From NCBI RefSeq assembly GCF_016859125.1, contig NZ_CP069338.1:9365501-9429500 (forward strand): a stretch of 64,000 nt of DNA, written 5' to 3'. Of this stretch, positions 18,669 to 27,381 are shown piece after piece. The stretch's first letter is position 1, and every line of letters begins with the position of its first letter. The translations under genes were made by a program, and so were the position numbers. The DNA is from Archangium violaceum (GTDB lineage Bacteria > Myxococcota > Myxococcia > Myxococcales > Myxococcaceae). Under the pieces are notes generated by a model. It searched no databases, was not told the DNA's origin, and saw nothing but the letters and a program-made list of their open reading frames with translations.

Positions 18669-19688
18669 TCAGGCGGGGAACTCCATGTAGGTGTTCCCCT
18701 CCGGGAGCTGGAAGTGGAGGAAGGTGACCGAGGCGCTGACGTCGAGCGCGCGCACCCAGTGCCACCAGCCCACCGGAATGAAGATGAGCTCTCCCGGTTC
18801 GAGCACCACCTCCACACAGTGGGCTTCCAGGTAGGCGGGGTGGAGCGTGGGGTCCGGGTTCGAGGCATCCACGTGACTGAAGGTCCCGTCGCGCGGGTAC
18901 ACCCGGTGGGGCTGGAAGGAGGGGATGAGCTTGCAGTGCTTCCGTCCGAGGACCTGCCCCAGCAGGACGTTCGTCTTGTCATGGTGGAGCGGGGTGACGG
19001 TGCCGGCGGGGCCGAGCAGCAGCGTCATCGAGCGAGGATCGAGCGACGGGTCGATGATGCCGCTGGGGGCCCGGATGTCCTCACGCAAGGCGCGCAGGCC
19101 ATCCCGCTGCCAGTTGTCGTTGCGCGGCACCATGTAGAAGTCGTTCGTCTCACCCGCCTCGGTGATCATCCGGACGAACTCCGCCATGCGGACGGTGGAG
19201 CGATGCCGATCGTGTTCGAAGGAGTGGTTCGGGTTGGCGTCGCGGCCGGACATGATCTCCACCTCGGCCTCTCCGCAGGTTTCACGGATGTAGTCGAGTG
19301 ACCAGCGGCGCAGGGCGGGCCAGTCCTCCATGAGCCCTTGCAGCACGACGGGGCGGTGGCCGAAGTAGTACCGGGTGAAGAACTCCTCGGCGGACAGTCC
19401 GGCCCGCTTCTCCACTCCACGGTGATGGCCTGCCTGACGGTGCAGAGCGCTGTAGACGTCCATCAGCGACTCCATCCGCGCGTAGCGGCGGGCGATGCCG
19501 CGTCCCGCGCGCACGAAGGGGTGTTGATCGGCGGCGGCTACCTCCTCACGCGCCACCTCCTCGCTCACTCCGGCGGCGCGGAGCGTGGTGGCGACCTCCT
19601 CGAGGCTTGCGCCCTGGGCGAGGTTCTCCGCCAGCCATTGCTGCCACTCAGGAGAGAGACGGGAGGTTGCTGAATGCATGGGCGCCAT
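18669..19688 (-). CDS. Cupin-8 / JmjC-like Fe(II)-2-oxoglutarate oxygenase
   Basis: A 339-residue protein. The N-terminal 60 residues are a small helical domain (LSPEWQQWLAENLAQGASL). The remainder is a FIH/JmjC-like cupin: FTRYYFGHRPVVLQGLMEDW, then TPLHHDKTN with the HxD-type iron ligands in a TVTPLHHD context, KHCKLIPSF, and a distal WHWVRAL region with the last histidine. The family hydroxylates protein, RNA or small-molecule substrates using Fe(II) and 2-oxoglutarate. It starts 36 bases after the ARPP-type gene on the same strand, so it is probably third in that operon. The substrate is unknown; the convergent peptide gene next door is one candidate. Confidence 0.85.
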   Translation of the reverse strand: MAPMHSATSRLSPEWQQWLAENLAQGASLEEVATTLRAAGVSEEVAREEVAAADQHPFVRAGRGIARRYARMESLMDVYSALHRQAGHHRGVEKRAGLSAEEFFTRYYFGHRPVVLQGLMEDWPALRRWSLDYIRETCGEAEVEIMSGRDANPNHSFEHDRHRSTVRMAEFVRMITEAGETNDFYMVPRNDNWQRDGLRALREDIRAPSGIIDPSLDPRSMTLLLGPAGTVTPLHHDKTNVLLGQVLGRKHCKLIPSFQPHRVYPRDGTFSHVDASNPDPTLHPAYLEAHCVEVVLEPGELIFIPVGWWHWVRALDVSASVTFLHFQLPEGNTYMEFPA

Positions 19689-19724
19689 CTACCAGCCCAC
19701 GCGGGCGTTCGTCAGCAGGTGCGC

Positions 19725-20906
19725 TCACCATCGCCGGCCCTGCTGCCGCCGCAGGGCTGCCTCGAGCACGGACTCCTTGAGCAGGTAACCGAAACCTGCG
19801 TTGCTCAGTCGCGCCATCAGGTCGTCCCGGGTCGTTTTCAAATTCCCCGCGGTGCGCTCCAGATTCCACTCCGCGTGCGCGAGTTGCTTGAGCAGGTAGG
19901 CCCGCCGCGTCTGCGCCGCCGACAGGCGGTACGTCTTGAGGTACTCGAGCGTCCCGTCCCCGCGCACGATGACCTCGCCGATGTGATTCTCCTCGGTGGG
20001 CACCAGTCCGGTGACGAAGCGCTGGAGCTGGAACGGCCCCGCCTCGTAGACGGTGCTCGCCGAGACTTCCACGCCGAAGAGGCCCCCGGCCATGAAGCCC
20101 TGGAAGCTGGCCCAGTCCTTCCTCATCTGCTCGACGGCGGCCCGCAGGTCCCCGACCGAGGACACCCGCCGCTCATCGATGGACAGTCCCAGGGGCGGCA
20201 CGTCTCCGAGGAAGCCGTACTGGAGCAGCAGCTCTCCGTAGAAGTCCTCCACCAGCGCTCGGTGCAGCGCGCGGTAGTCCTCGGGGTGCGAGACGATGGA
20301 GGCGGACAACAGCAGATCGGCATGGAAGATGAGCACGCCCACCTGCTGCTCGTGGATTTCAAAGAGCCGCAGGGCCTCGTCGAAGGCGGTGCTCGCCCAT
20401 CCATCCACGGACCACTCGCTGCGGGGGTTCAACCCCCGGGAGAGGGCCTCCTGCGAGTACTCGGACCAGGCAACCTCCGGTCCGCCGAAGTGCAGGGCGA
20501 GGAAGCCCTCCATCGCCAGGTGCAGCGGCAACAGCCGCAGTCGGTTCTTCTCCTCCCGGTGCACCATGCGGTGCATCAACCGGACGGTGAACGGACCCAC
20601 CTTCAGCGCCTTGCCCTCGGGCTTGTGGAGCTGCGTCCCGAAGGCCGCTGCCGCGCTCCGGCTCCGGTCGTCCCAGGCCATCACCAGGCCGTGCGGCACG
20701 TAGGAGATGTACTTGAGCCCGGGCTCCATCAGCCCGCCTTTCAGCGCGACGACGGTGAGATCGTCATCGTACGTCCGCCGGGCGAAGCGCAGATCTCCCC
20801 GCACCTCGTCTCTCAGCACCGGCACCAGGCGGATGCTGCCCCACGCCTGCGCGGGTGCCAGCCGCAAGCCCGTGGGAAGGAGGTGCTTCGTCTCTGTGCG
20901 GGCCAT
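19725..20906 (-). CDS. ARPP-type (ARPP-1/2) domain protein with C-terminal Fis-like HTH
   Basis: A 393-residue protein. Residues about 10-330 look like the ARPP domains described next to vWA, TROVE and ADP-ribosylglycohydrolase genes (GLRLAPAQAWGSIRLVPVLR, GLKYISYVPHGLVMAWDD, LRLLPLHLAMEGFLALHFGG, RSEWSVDG, FEIHEQQVGVLIF). The last 60 residues form a Fis/NtrC-type helix-turn-helix (WNLERTAGNLKTTRDDLMAR). The ATG at 20904-20906 shares its A with the TGA of the vWA gene (TGATG), so the two are translationally coupled. ARPP domains have no proven biochemical role; my preference for ARPP-2 is from memory. A nucleic-acid-linked role is suggested by the HTH. Confidence 0.7.
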   Translation of the reverse strand: MARTETKHLLPTGLRLAPAQAWGSIRLVPVLRDEVRGDLRFARRTYDDDLTVVALKGGLMEPGLKYISYVPHGLVMAWDDRSRSAAAAFGTQLHKPEGKALKVGPFTVRLMHRMVHREEKNRLRLLPLHLAMEGFLALHFGGPEVAWSEYSQEALSRGLNPRSEWSVDGWASTAFDEALRLFEIHEQQVGVLIFHADLLLSASIVSHPEDYRALHRALVEDFYGELLLQYGFLGDVPPLGLSIDERRVSSVGDLRAAVEQMRKDWASFQGFMAGGLFGVEVSASTVYEAGPFQLQRFVTGLVPTEENHIGEVIVRGDGTLEYLKTYRLSAAQTRRAYLLKQLAHAEWNLERTAGNLKTTRDDLMARLSNAGFGYLLKESVLEAALRRQQGRRW

Positions 20907-22399
20907 CAATCCTCCTCCTCGGCAGTGGACGCTCCGGCGGTCTCCTGGGGCTCCGCTGGCGTCAGGCTCCGCTGCCCGCGCTCCAGCAACCGCCGCACGC
21001 GTGCCGCGAGATAGTCCTCGAGCTCCGACAGCGGGGCTGCGCCCTCTGCGAAGCGCGCGAAGCCGAGCACCGTCGGCAGATCCTCCGCATCCCGCACGCC
21101 CACCGTGGGTACGTGGAGGCCGATGCCTCGGGGAGCGTAGAGCTCCGAGGCGAACACGGGGTTCACGTGGACGATGGACGTGCGGCGAGCCGGGTCCAGC
21201 TTCGTGCGGAAGACGCGGGTCACCTCTGCCACGGCGTTCGGTGGATCATTGTCGTAGCCGTCGGACACGACGACGACCAGGTCTGGCCTCCAGTCCAGGG
21301 CATCGAGCAGCGGGGTGGACAGATCGGTCTGTCCCCGCGCGCCCATGAGGAGCGGATCCTCCACGGGGCTCGTCCAGAAGGCCCGGTACTCGCGGGCCGA
21401 GGCTGACAGCAGGTAATGCGCGGCGAGCGCCACCCCCAGCGGGCGGCGGCGCTTCTCGGTGGAGCCCGAGGCGGAGTCGCTGTTGTCCAGCACGGCGGCC
21501 ACCCGGCCCAGGGGCACGGAGGCCCGGCGCAGCGTGCGGGCCGCGGCCTGCTCCATCCCGGCATGCAGCTCGGCTTGTCGCTCTCGCCTCACCCCCGGCT
21601 TCAAGGAGAGCACGTAGAGCGCCAGCTTCGTGAGTGGTGCGCGCCCCAGCTCAAATGAGAGCGTCACTCCGTCCTCGCGAGCGGCCGACCCCTGCAGGCG
21701 CAGCCGCTCGGCAGCGGTGAGGCGCGGCTCGATACGCGTGAGGAACACGTCACGGGGAATGCCGTGCTTCACGGCCAACCCCTCGGCGACGGTGAAGGGC
21801 AGCTCGAAGAGGGCGGACGCGTCGTAGTGGGCCTGGCGGAACTTCTCCAGCAGCGGCGTCGTGAACACGCGCTTGCGCCAGCCGTGGAAGAGGAAGGGAT
21901 TGAGCTCGCCCCCGAGCTTCAGGTGCCCGTGCGCCACCGCGGCCCGCAGCTTGGCTCGGTACTTGATCGCCTCGAACCCCAGGTCTGGTCGTCTCTCTAG
22001 ATACTCCTGGACGATGGCGCGCGTCCGGCGGTTGTTGATGCGCCGCTCGCGCAGCACCTCCAGCACCCGGAAGGCCCGCTGCGGTGGCAACGTCCGGAGC
22101 GCCGCCGCGATGAGCGCTCCCTCCTCACGCCGATCCGTGGCCGGTGTCTGCTTTCCGGTGGCCAGCAGGTTGAGGATGATCTGCGCCTGGTTGAAGTGGT
22201 TGATGCCCGCGGCCAGCGTCCGCGCGTAGAGGCGGCGGTAGTTGCCCAGGATGTAGGCGTGCAGGAACTCGATGGAGACCGCCTGCCCGCGCGCGTCGTT
22301 GTAGAACTCGCGCTGCCCCGTGCAGGAGAAGCACGCGTTCACGAACATCACCAGGTCCTCGCGTGCGACCTGCTCGGCGCGAGCCAACGCCACGTCCAT
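20906..22399 (-). CDS. TROVE-like / von Willebrand A domain protein (Ro60-like)
   Basis: About 497 residues; the start is the ATG at 22397-22399 or the GTG just before it. The N-terminal 300 residues are a ring of helices like TROVE/Ro60 (NHFNQAQIILNLLATGKQ, AFRVLEVLRERRINNRRTR, AIKYRAKLRAAVAHGHLKLG). The C-terminus is a vWA domain with a MIDAS: LDNSDSASGS (DxSxS), Thr in GQTDLSTPL and Asp in VVVSDGYDND. Bacterial Ro proteins bind Y RNAs and assist RNA turnover or repair. The overlapping ARPP-type gene and the downstream cupin suggest a dedicated module. A TROVE-like ring is inferred by eye. Confidence 0.75.
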   Translation of the reverse strand: MDVALARAEQVAREDLVMFVNACFSCTGQREFYNDARGQAVSIEFLHAYILGNYRRLYARTLAAGINHFNQAQIILNLLATGKQTPATDRREEGALIAAALRTLPPQRAFRVLEVLRERRINNRRTRAIVQEYLERRPDLGFEAIKYRAKLRAAVAHGHLKLGGELNPFLFHGWRKRVFTTPLLEKFRQAHYDASALFELPFTVAEGLAVKHGIPRDVFLTRIEPRLTAAERLRLQGSAAREDGVTLSFELGRAPLTKLALYVLSLKPGVRRERQAELHAGMEQAAARTLRRASVPLGRVAAVLDNSDSASGSTEKRRRPLGVALAAHYLLSASAREYRAFWTSPVEDPLLMGARGQTDLSTPLLDALDWRPDLVVVVSDGYDNDPPNAVAEVTRVFRTKLDPARRTSIVHVNPVFASELYAPRGIGLHVPTVGVRDAEDLPTVLGFARFAEGAAPLSELEDYLAARVRRLLERGQRSLTPAEPQETAGASTAEEED

Positions 22400-22635
22400 C
22401 ACACGTCCACCTCCCGAGCGCCTGTCTGGGCCTGGATGAAATGAAGGAGCCGCTCGGGGAAGGCGGACACGACCAGCTAGTCAAGCTCCAGAGGCTCGGT
22501 TCGGAAGTCGCATCACAGTCCCGCGAGCGGCCCCTTCATCGTAGTACGACGGACGGTGCGCCAGTTCCTGACGCGCCCGGAGGGTATACGCCACGGCGCC
22601 ATCCGCTTCGTCACGCTCCACGACAGGCAGCCCAG

Positions 22636-23865
22636 CTAGGGCTTCGGCTCCTCGAGGGAGAGGCGGGAGATCCGACCGAAGGCGGTGGTGCTCACGGGCG
22701 GGTAGCGGGCGTGGTCCGGGTGGGAGACGAGTCGACTGGAGACGGAGGTCCAGCCAGCCCAGCGAGCTTGCAGCGTTCCGAGCGCGATCTGTGTCTGAGG
22801 AGCAGTCCCGGGCGCGTCCGAATCCGAGAAGATGACGGAGAAGGGCTTTTGCCAGGAGTCCGCCCGCGGGTTCACGCGCAGGCTGGAGAGCGGCAGGTCC
22901 ACGAGGAAGGCACTCCTGTCGAACGCCACGGTGGGCGGGGGCTCGGTGGAGCCGGGGGGCGGGTTCCAGTGGACGAGTGGTCCCCCCTGCTCGGTGCGGG
23001 CCACCACGAGCTGGAGCCTGGGGTCGTAGCCCCACTGGATCTTCAGGTGGTCCACGCCGAGCAGCCCCGTGTTGCTCAGGTCCTCCGCGGCGGGAATGAG
23101 GCGATCATCGCGCACCTGGATTCGCAGGCGGACGGTGTCGGCATTCAGGGCGAACGCGGTGACTCGCACGGAGGCGTCTTTCTCGCCCGTCCAGTGCTCG
23201 CGCCCGAGGTGGACGTGGTTGAACGTGGGCGGGAGCGCGGCGGCGGCCTCGGGTGAGGCGAGAACGGGGAGGATGGCTCCCTCGAACCGCTCCGTGATGT
23301 GCTTCTCCTTCGCGACCGCTGGGGGCCTGGAGTCCTCCGAGTCCACCGGCAGGCCGTGCTCGCCATCCAAAGCGGAGAAGGTCATCGAGGAGCGCAGTCC
23401 CTCCCAGTCCTTCTCCTCGGTGGAGCTGCCGGAGCCGTGAATGAAGGGGCTGCTCCGCGAGGACGCGACGAAGACGGGCTGGCCTTCGCGGAAGGCGAGG
23501 CTGACGCGGGACTCCTCATGCCCGTCTTTCCGTGACAGCTCCAGTCGGGAGGGCAGTGGCTTCGCACGAGGGGGCTTGGAAGGGCAGGGGAGCTGCTCGG
23601 GAGGGGCGTCGAGGCCCCAGAGGACGCCGGGTTCCTGCTCCAGCACGTAGACGGAGGAAGCGGGCTCGCGAGGGTTACACAGGCGGGCGAGGTGCTCAGG
23701 CGCGGGGTCCTCGTCGAGCCGGGCGCTGGAGATCCAATCCACGGAGAGGGAGCGGTGACGAGCGTACGCCTCGAGCTGCTCGCGGAAGGAGGGCGCGGCT
23801 CTCGCGAGGGAGGACCCGAGGAGGAGCGCGGCGAGGAGCCAGCGAGGGATGTCGGCAAGTCGCAT
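22636..23865 (-). CDS. Exported protein of unknown function
   Basis: A 409-residue protein starting at the ATG at 23863-23865, which gives a signal peptide (MRLADIPRWLLAALLLGSS, cleavage after ARA). The mature protein is rich in Pro, Ser and charged residues. It has a C-terminal region of alternating strands (TAFALNADTVRLRIQVRDDR, LQLVVARTEQGG, FSVIFSDSDAPG) that may be a carbohydrate-binding-like beta sandwich. No catalytic motif is seen. It is separated by 236 bases from the vWA gene start on the same strand, so co-transcription is possible but not shown. Confidence 0.65.
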   Translation of the reverse strand: MRLADIPRWLLAALLLGSSLARAAPSFREQLEAYARHRSLSVDWISSARLDEDPAPEHLARLCNPREPASSVYVLEQEPGVLWGLDAPPEQLPCPSKPPRAKPLPSRLELSRKDGHEESRVSLAFREGQPVFVASSRSSPFIHGSGSSTEEKDWEGLRSSMTFSALDGEHGLPVDSEDSRPPAVAKEKHITERFEGAILPVLASPEAAAALPPTFNHVHLGREHWTGEKDASVRVTAFALNADTVRLRIQVRDDRLIPAAEDLSNTGLLGVDHLKIQWGYDPRLQLVVARTEQGGPLVHWNPPPGSTEPPPTVAFDRSAFLVDLPLSSLRVNPRADSWQKPFSVIFSDSDAPGTAPQTQIALGTLQARWAGWTSVSSRLVSHPDHARYPPVSTTAFGRISRLSLEEPKP

Positions 23866-23910
23866 GAGCGGGATATAACAACAGCGTGTTCCAACCCGTA
23901 AGATGAGCGA

Positions 23911-24227
23911 ATGGATCCCCGGACAGCGAGTGACGACGAGTTCCTCGGAGCAGTGGAGGCGTCGATGTGGCCGGGTGAAAGCTTCGGACACCGGGAGCAC
24001 GTGCGGCTGGGATGGCTGTACCTGCGCCGGCACGGAAGCGAGGAGGGATACGCGCGCATCCAGGAGACGATCCGCCGCTACGCGACGGCACCTTCCTGGA
24101 GGCCCACCCGGAGCTGCTGAACGGAAAGCTGCTGGAGCGGCACTACCGGAAGGGGACGCTGGAGTCGGAGGAGGCGTGCCGGGACTGGGTCGAGCCGGAC
24201 GTCTCCCCGCTGCCCAGATTTTCCTGA
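23911..24227 (+). pseudogene. Decayed small conserved gene (frameshift and internal deletion)
   Basis: The first frame begins MDPRTASDDEFLGAVE and contains GHREHVRLGWLYLRRHG and IQETIRRYAT. Translation then goes out of frame, and the conserved C-terminal part continues in another frame: TFLEAHPELLNGKLL, then HYRKGTLESEEACRDW and PLPRF before the stop. The intact family, as I recall it, has a further helical stretch between RRYA and the FLEAHPELL part. That stretch is gone here, so an internal deletion shifted the frame. The function of the intact family is unknown. Confidence 0.7.
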
Positions 24228-24327
24228 GAAAGGTCCCCTCGATGAGTCTCTGGACTGGTGTCGAAGGACTCGCAACGCTGGATTCGATGCGGCCTCGCTA
24301 TGGACCTCACTACTGTCCTAGCCGCGA

Positions 24328-25113
24328 TCAACGCGTTTCCACAGCGTGATCGATCAGCACCACCGGCATATCCTTCGAACAGCGTTCCACGCGCCCTTCG
24401 ACACCATACGCCTCGCGAAGGATGTCGGCCGTCATGACTTCGGCCGGAGGGCCCGCCGCCAGCAGGCCCGCCCTGCCCAGGACGATGACGACGTCACAGA
24501 AGCGCATGGCCAGGTTGATGTCATGCACCGCCATCAGGCAGATCGCCCTGTCGCGGGTGGCGATGGTGCGCACCGTCTTGATGACGCCCAACTGCCACCG
24601 CAGATCGAGCGCGCTGGTCGGCTCATCGAGCAGGAGCAATCGCGGCTTGCGCACGAGGACCTGCGCCAATCCGACCATCTGCCGCTGCCCACCCGACATC
24701 TCCGCCAGCCGTCTCAACGCCAGGGCGGAGAGGTCCAACGCGTCGAAGGTTTCCGATACCAGGGACTCGGCGCGCCGGGTGGGAAGGTCGGGGCGCACCG
24801 CTCGCACCGCGCTCAGCATGGCTTCGTAGGCGACCAGGGACGTCGGCTGCGGCAGGGTCTGCGGCAGATAGCCCACCAGACGGACCCGCTGGCCAGGGCT
24901 CTGCGTCATCAGCTCCACGCCGTCGAGCAGGACGTTCCCCGTCGCCTTGTGCAGTCCGGCGAGGGTCTGGAGCAGCGTCGACTTCCCGACCGCGTTCGGG
25001 CCGAGCACGGCGACCATCGAGCCCGGCGCGATGACCGGCAGGCTGAGCTCCGACAGCACCCGGCGCTTGCCGTAGCCGGCGGAGAGCTGGGTGACCTTCA
25101 ATCCCTCGTTCAC
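24328..25113 (-). CDS. Siderophore/heme ABC transporter ATP-binding protein (FecE/FepC type)
   Basis: A 261-residue ATPase with Walker A GPNAVGKST, signature MSGGQRQMVGLAQ, Walker B LLLLDEPTSALD and switch His in MAVHDINLA. It starts with GTG at 25113, overlapping the TGA of the permease gene (GTGA), so it is translationally coupled. It powers uptake of a ferric siderophore through the FecCD-type permease. It is the last gene of the iron operon that begins with the MFS exporter. Confidence 0.92.
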   Translation of the reverse strand: MNEGLKVTQLSAGYGKRRVLSELSLPVIAPGSMVAVLGPNAVGKSTLLQTLAGLHKATGNVLLDGVELMTQSPGQRVRLVGYLPQTLPQPTSLVAYEAMLSAVRAVRPDLPTRRAESLVSETFDALDLSALALRRLAEMSGGQRQMVGLAQVLVRKPRLLLLDEPTSALDLRWQLGVIKTVRTIATRDRAICLMAVHDINLAMRFCDVVIVLGRAGLLAAGPPAEVMTADILREAYGVEGRVERCSKDMPVVLIDHAVETR

Positions 25114-26165
25114 GATCGCCTCCGCTGCGCGAGGATCAGCCCGACGAACAAAGGAATCCCCACGAACGTGGTGACCATGCCCACGGGGAGGATGAGACCC
25201 GGCACCAGGGACTTGCTGACGATGGATGCGAGCGAGAGTGAGAGCGCCCCCGCCAGGGTGCTGCCGGGCAGGAACACCTTGTGGTTCTCGCCCAGCGCCA
25301 TGCGGGCGATGTGCGGCCCGACCAGGCCCACGAAGGCGATCTCACCCACGAACGAGACCGCCACGGCCGCGAGCAGGCTGACCCGCAGGAGGACGAGCAA
25401 CCGCAGTCGCTCGACGGAGATGCCGAGGCTGCGGGCGTGGTCCTCGCCCCCTCGAAGCGCGGTCAGGGACCAGCTCTGGCGCATCGACAGCGGCAGGCAG
25501 AGGGCGAGCGTCACCGCGACGATGCCGATCTTGTCCCAATTGGCGCGCGACAGGCTGCCCATGGTCCAGAAGATGATCTCCTGCGAGGCGCTGGCATCCG
25601 CCATGAAATGCACCAGCGAGACCATGGATTGGAAGGCGAAGTAGAGCGCGATCCCGAACAGGACCACGACGTCGAGCGATGCGCCGTAGAACCGCGACAA
25701 GGTCTGGATGAGGAGGGTGGCGCAGATCGCCCCCACGAAGGCGCTGGCCGAAATCACGTAGTTCGAATCCACCCCGGGGAGATCGAACTGGAACACGATC
25801 GCCAGCGAGGCCCCCAGTGTCGCGGCCCCCGAGATGCCCAGCGTGAAGGGGCTGGCCAGCGGGTTGTTCAGCACCGTCTGCATCTCGGCGCCCGAGAGGC
25901 CCAACGCCGCCCCCACCAGCACCGCCATCACCGCATACGGCAGGCGCACGTCCCAGAGGATGACCTGCTTGCCAGCATCCAGCGCCGAAGGCTCGAGCAG
26001 ACCCGTGACGATGTCGCCGACGGGGAAGGTCGACGGACCCGTCGCGACATCGAACAGGAAGGACAGCACCAGCGCGGCGGCGAAGCCCGCAATGACGAGC
26101 AGCCGCGCCAGCAGGTAGCGGCGGTAGCCCGCGGCAAGAGAATCACCCGACGCGGCGGCGATCAC
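25110..26165 (-). CDS. FecCD-family iron-siderophore permease
   Basis: A 351-residue permease with about ten hydrophobic helices and the family motifs LGISGAATLGASLAIVFQ, LGISVERLRLL and GEIAFVGLVGPHIAR. The open frame runs further upstream, but the GTG at 26165 overlaps the binding-protein stop (GTGA) and gives the normal family length. It forms the homodimeric inner-membrane channel for the ferric siderophore. Both neighbours are coupled to it by GTGA overlaps. Confidence 0.9.
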   Translation of the reverse strand: MIAAASGDSLAAGYRRYLLARLLVIAGFAAALVLSFLFDVATGPSTFPVGDIVTGLLEPSALDAGKQVILWDVRLPYAVMAVLVGAALGLSGAEMQTVLNNPLASPFTLGISGAATLGASLAIVFQFDLPGVDSNYVISASAFVGAICATLLIQTLSRFYGASLDVVVLFGIALYFAFQSMVSLVHFMADASASQEIIFWTMGSLSRANWDKIGIVAVTLALCLPLSMRQSWSLTALRGGEDHARSLGISVERLRLLVLLRVSLLAAVAVSFVGEIAFVGLVGPHIARMALGENHKVFLPGSTLAGALSLSLASIVSKSLVPGLILPVGMVTTFVGIPLFVGLILAQRRRS

Positions 26166-27280
26166 TTCAATCCAATCCAGTAGGTGCCATCCAGCTCCAT
26201 GGGCTGGAAACGGCTGTAGAGGGTGCGCAGGGTCGCCTCGGGATCGACGTCGGCGAACAGGTCCGGGTGGAGCCATTTGGCGAAGGCCTGGACGGCGGCG
26301 ACGTTGAAGGGCGAGTTGTAGAAGTGATGCCACACGCCAAACGCACGGCCTTCCTTGACCGCCTTCAGCGCGCTGATGCCGGGACGGCTGGTCGCCCGCT
26401 TCAGGGAGGCACGCGCGACATCCGGCGTGACGCGAGCACCCAGCGCGATCTGATGGCCGCCCTTCGTGGCGGTCACCGCCGTGCCAATGGCGGTGCCCAC
26501 GTAGACATCGGGCTGGTGGGTCAGCAGGTATTCCAGGCTGACCGTTCCGTGGACGCCCGGCACCACGTCACGCGCGAGGTTGGTTCCGCCAGCCCATTCG
26601 ACGAAGCGGCCCATCATGCCGTTGACCATCGTGCTGCAGCACTCCTCCGACAGCCCGACGCGGTTGTCGATGAAGACCGACGGCTTCTTCCGGGCCTTCG
26701 CGATGCGATCGCTGACCCGCTTCATCTGCTCGTTGTAGAAGCCCACGAAATCGGCCGCGACCTTCTGCTGGCCCAGCACCTTGCCCAGCAGCTCGATGCT
26801 GCGCGGCGTGTTGACGAGCGGATCCTGACGGAAGTCGATGAAGATGACGGCGATTCCGGCGGCCTCCAGCCGGGAGATGACATCTTTCTGAGAGGGAGAC
26901 GGGCCATGTCCCTCGAGACCGAAGATCGCGACCTGCGGCGACAGCGAGATCGCCTTCTCGAGGCTGAACGTGTCCGCCGACGCATTGCCGATCAACGGCA
27001 CCTTGGCCAGCTTCGGGAAGCGCGAGAGGTACTGCTCGTACCCCGCCGGATCCAGGCGCTGGAACTCGCCGAACTGCCCCACGACCCGCTTGAGGGGATC
27101 CTCGCGATCGAAGATCGCCAGCACCGGCACGTAACGGCCTTCGCCGAGAATCACCCGCTCGACCTTCGTGGGCACCTTGACGGTCCGGCCAGCGAGGTCC
27201 GTCACCGTGAGGGTGTCGGCGGCATGCGCCGAGAAGGGGGTCAGCACCAGGAGAAGTGCGAGCAGAAGCAGACGCGGCAT
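26162..27280 (-). CDS. Periplasmic ferric-siderophore binding protein (TroA/FepB superfamily)
   Basis: A 372-residue protein from the ATG at 27278-27280. A signal peptide ends at SAHA. The mature start TLTVTDLAGRTVKVPTKVER is the usual sign of an iron-complex binding protein, followed by DVISRLEAAGIAVIFIDFRQ and NGMMGRFVEWAGGTN. It delivers the ferric siderophore to the FecCD permease whose gene overlaps its stop. A 101-base gap with a GC-rich hairpin separates it from the aminotransferase gene upstream, so its level may be tuned separately. Confidence 0.9.
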   Translation of the reverse strand: MPRLLLLALLLVLTPFSAHAADTLTVTDLAGRTVKVPTKVERVILGEGRYVPVLAIFDREDPLKRVVGQFGEFQRLDPAGYEQYLSRFPKLAKVPLIGNASADTFSLEKAISLSPQVAIFGLEGHGPSPSQKDVISRLEAAGIAVIFIDFRQDPLVNTPRSIELLGKVLGQQKVAADFVGFYNEQMKRVSDRIAKARKKPSVFIDNRVGLSEECCSTMVNGMMGRFVEWAGGTNLARDVVPGVHGTVSLEYLLTHQPDVYVGTAIGTAVTATKGGHQIALGARVTPDVARASLKRATSRPGISALKAVKEGRAFGVWHHFYNSPFNVAAVQAFAKWLHPDLFADVDPEATLRTLYSRFQPMELDGTYWIGLK

Positions 27281-27329
27281 GACGGCTCCAAGAGAGGGAC
27301 AACGAGACGACGGTTCCTTCCGTGAGGCG

Positions 27330-27358
27330 GCTCCCCCCCTGGGCGGCGGAGGGGGAGC
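27330..27358 (-). promoter_or_regulatory. Intercistronic GC hairpin between aminotransferase and binding-protein genes
   Basis: GCTCCCCC at 27330-27337 pairs perfectly with GGGGGAGC at 27351-27358. There is no T tract, so it is more likely an mRNA processing or stability hairpin, or a partial attenuator, than a full terminator within the iron operon. Confidence 0.45.
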
Positions 27359-27381
27359 ACGGGGGCCCGAGGACGTCCGGC

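Noticed and set aside
22480-22635. Minus-strand stretch ending LAHRPSYYDEGAARGT... before a stop, between the vWA gene and the exported-protein gene
   Set aside because: It reads like the tail of a real protein with plausible codon use, but no start, family or flanking gene could be identified. Too weak to annotate.
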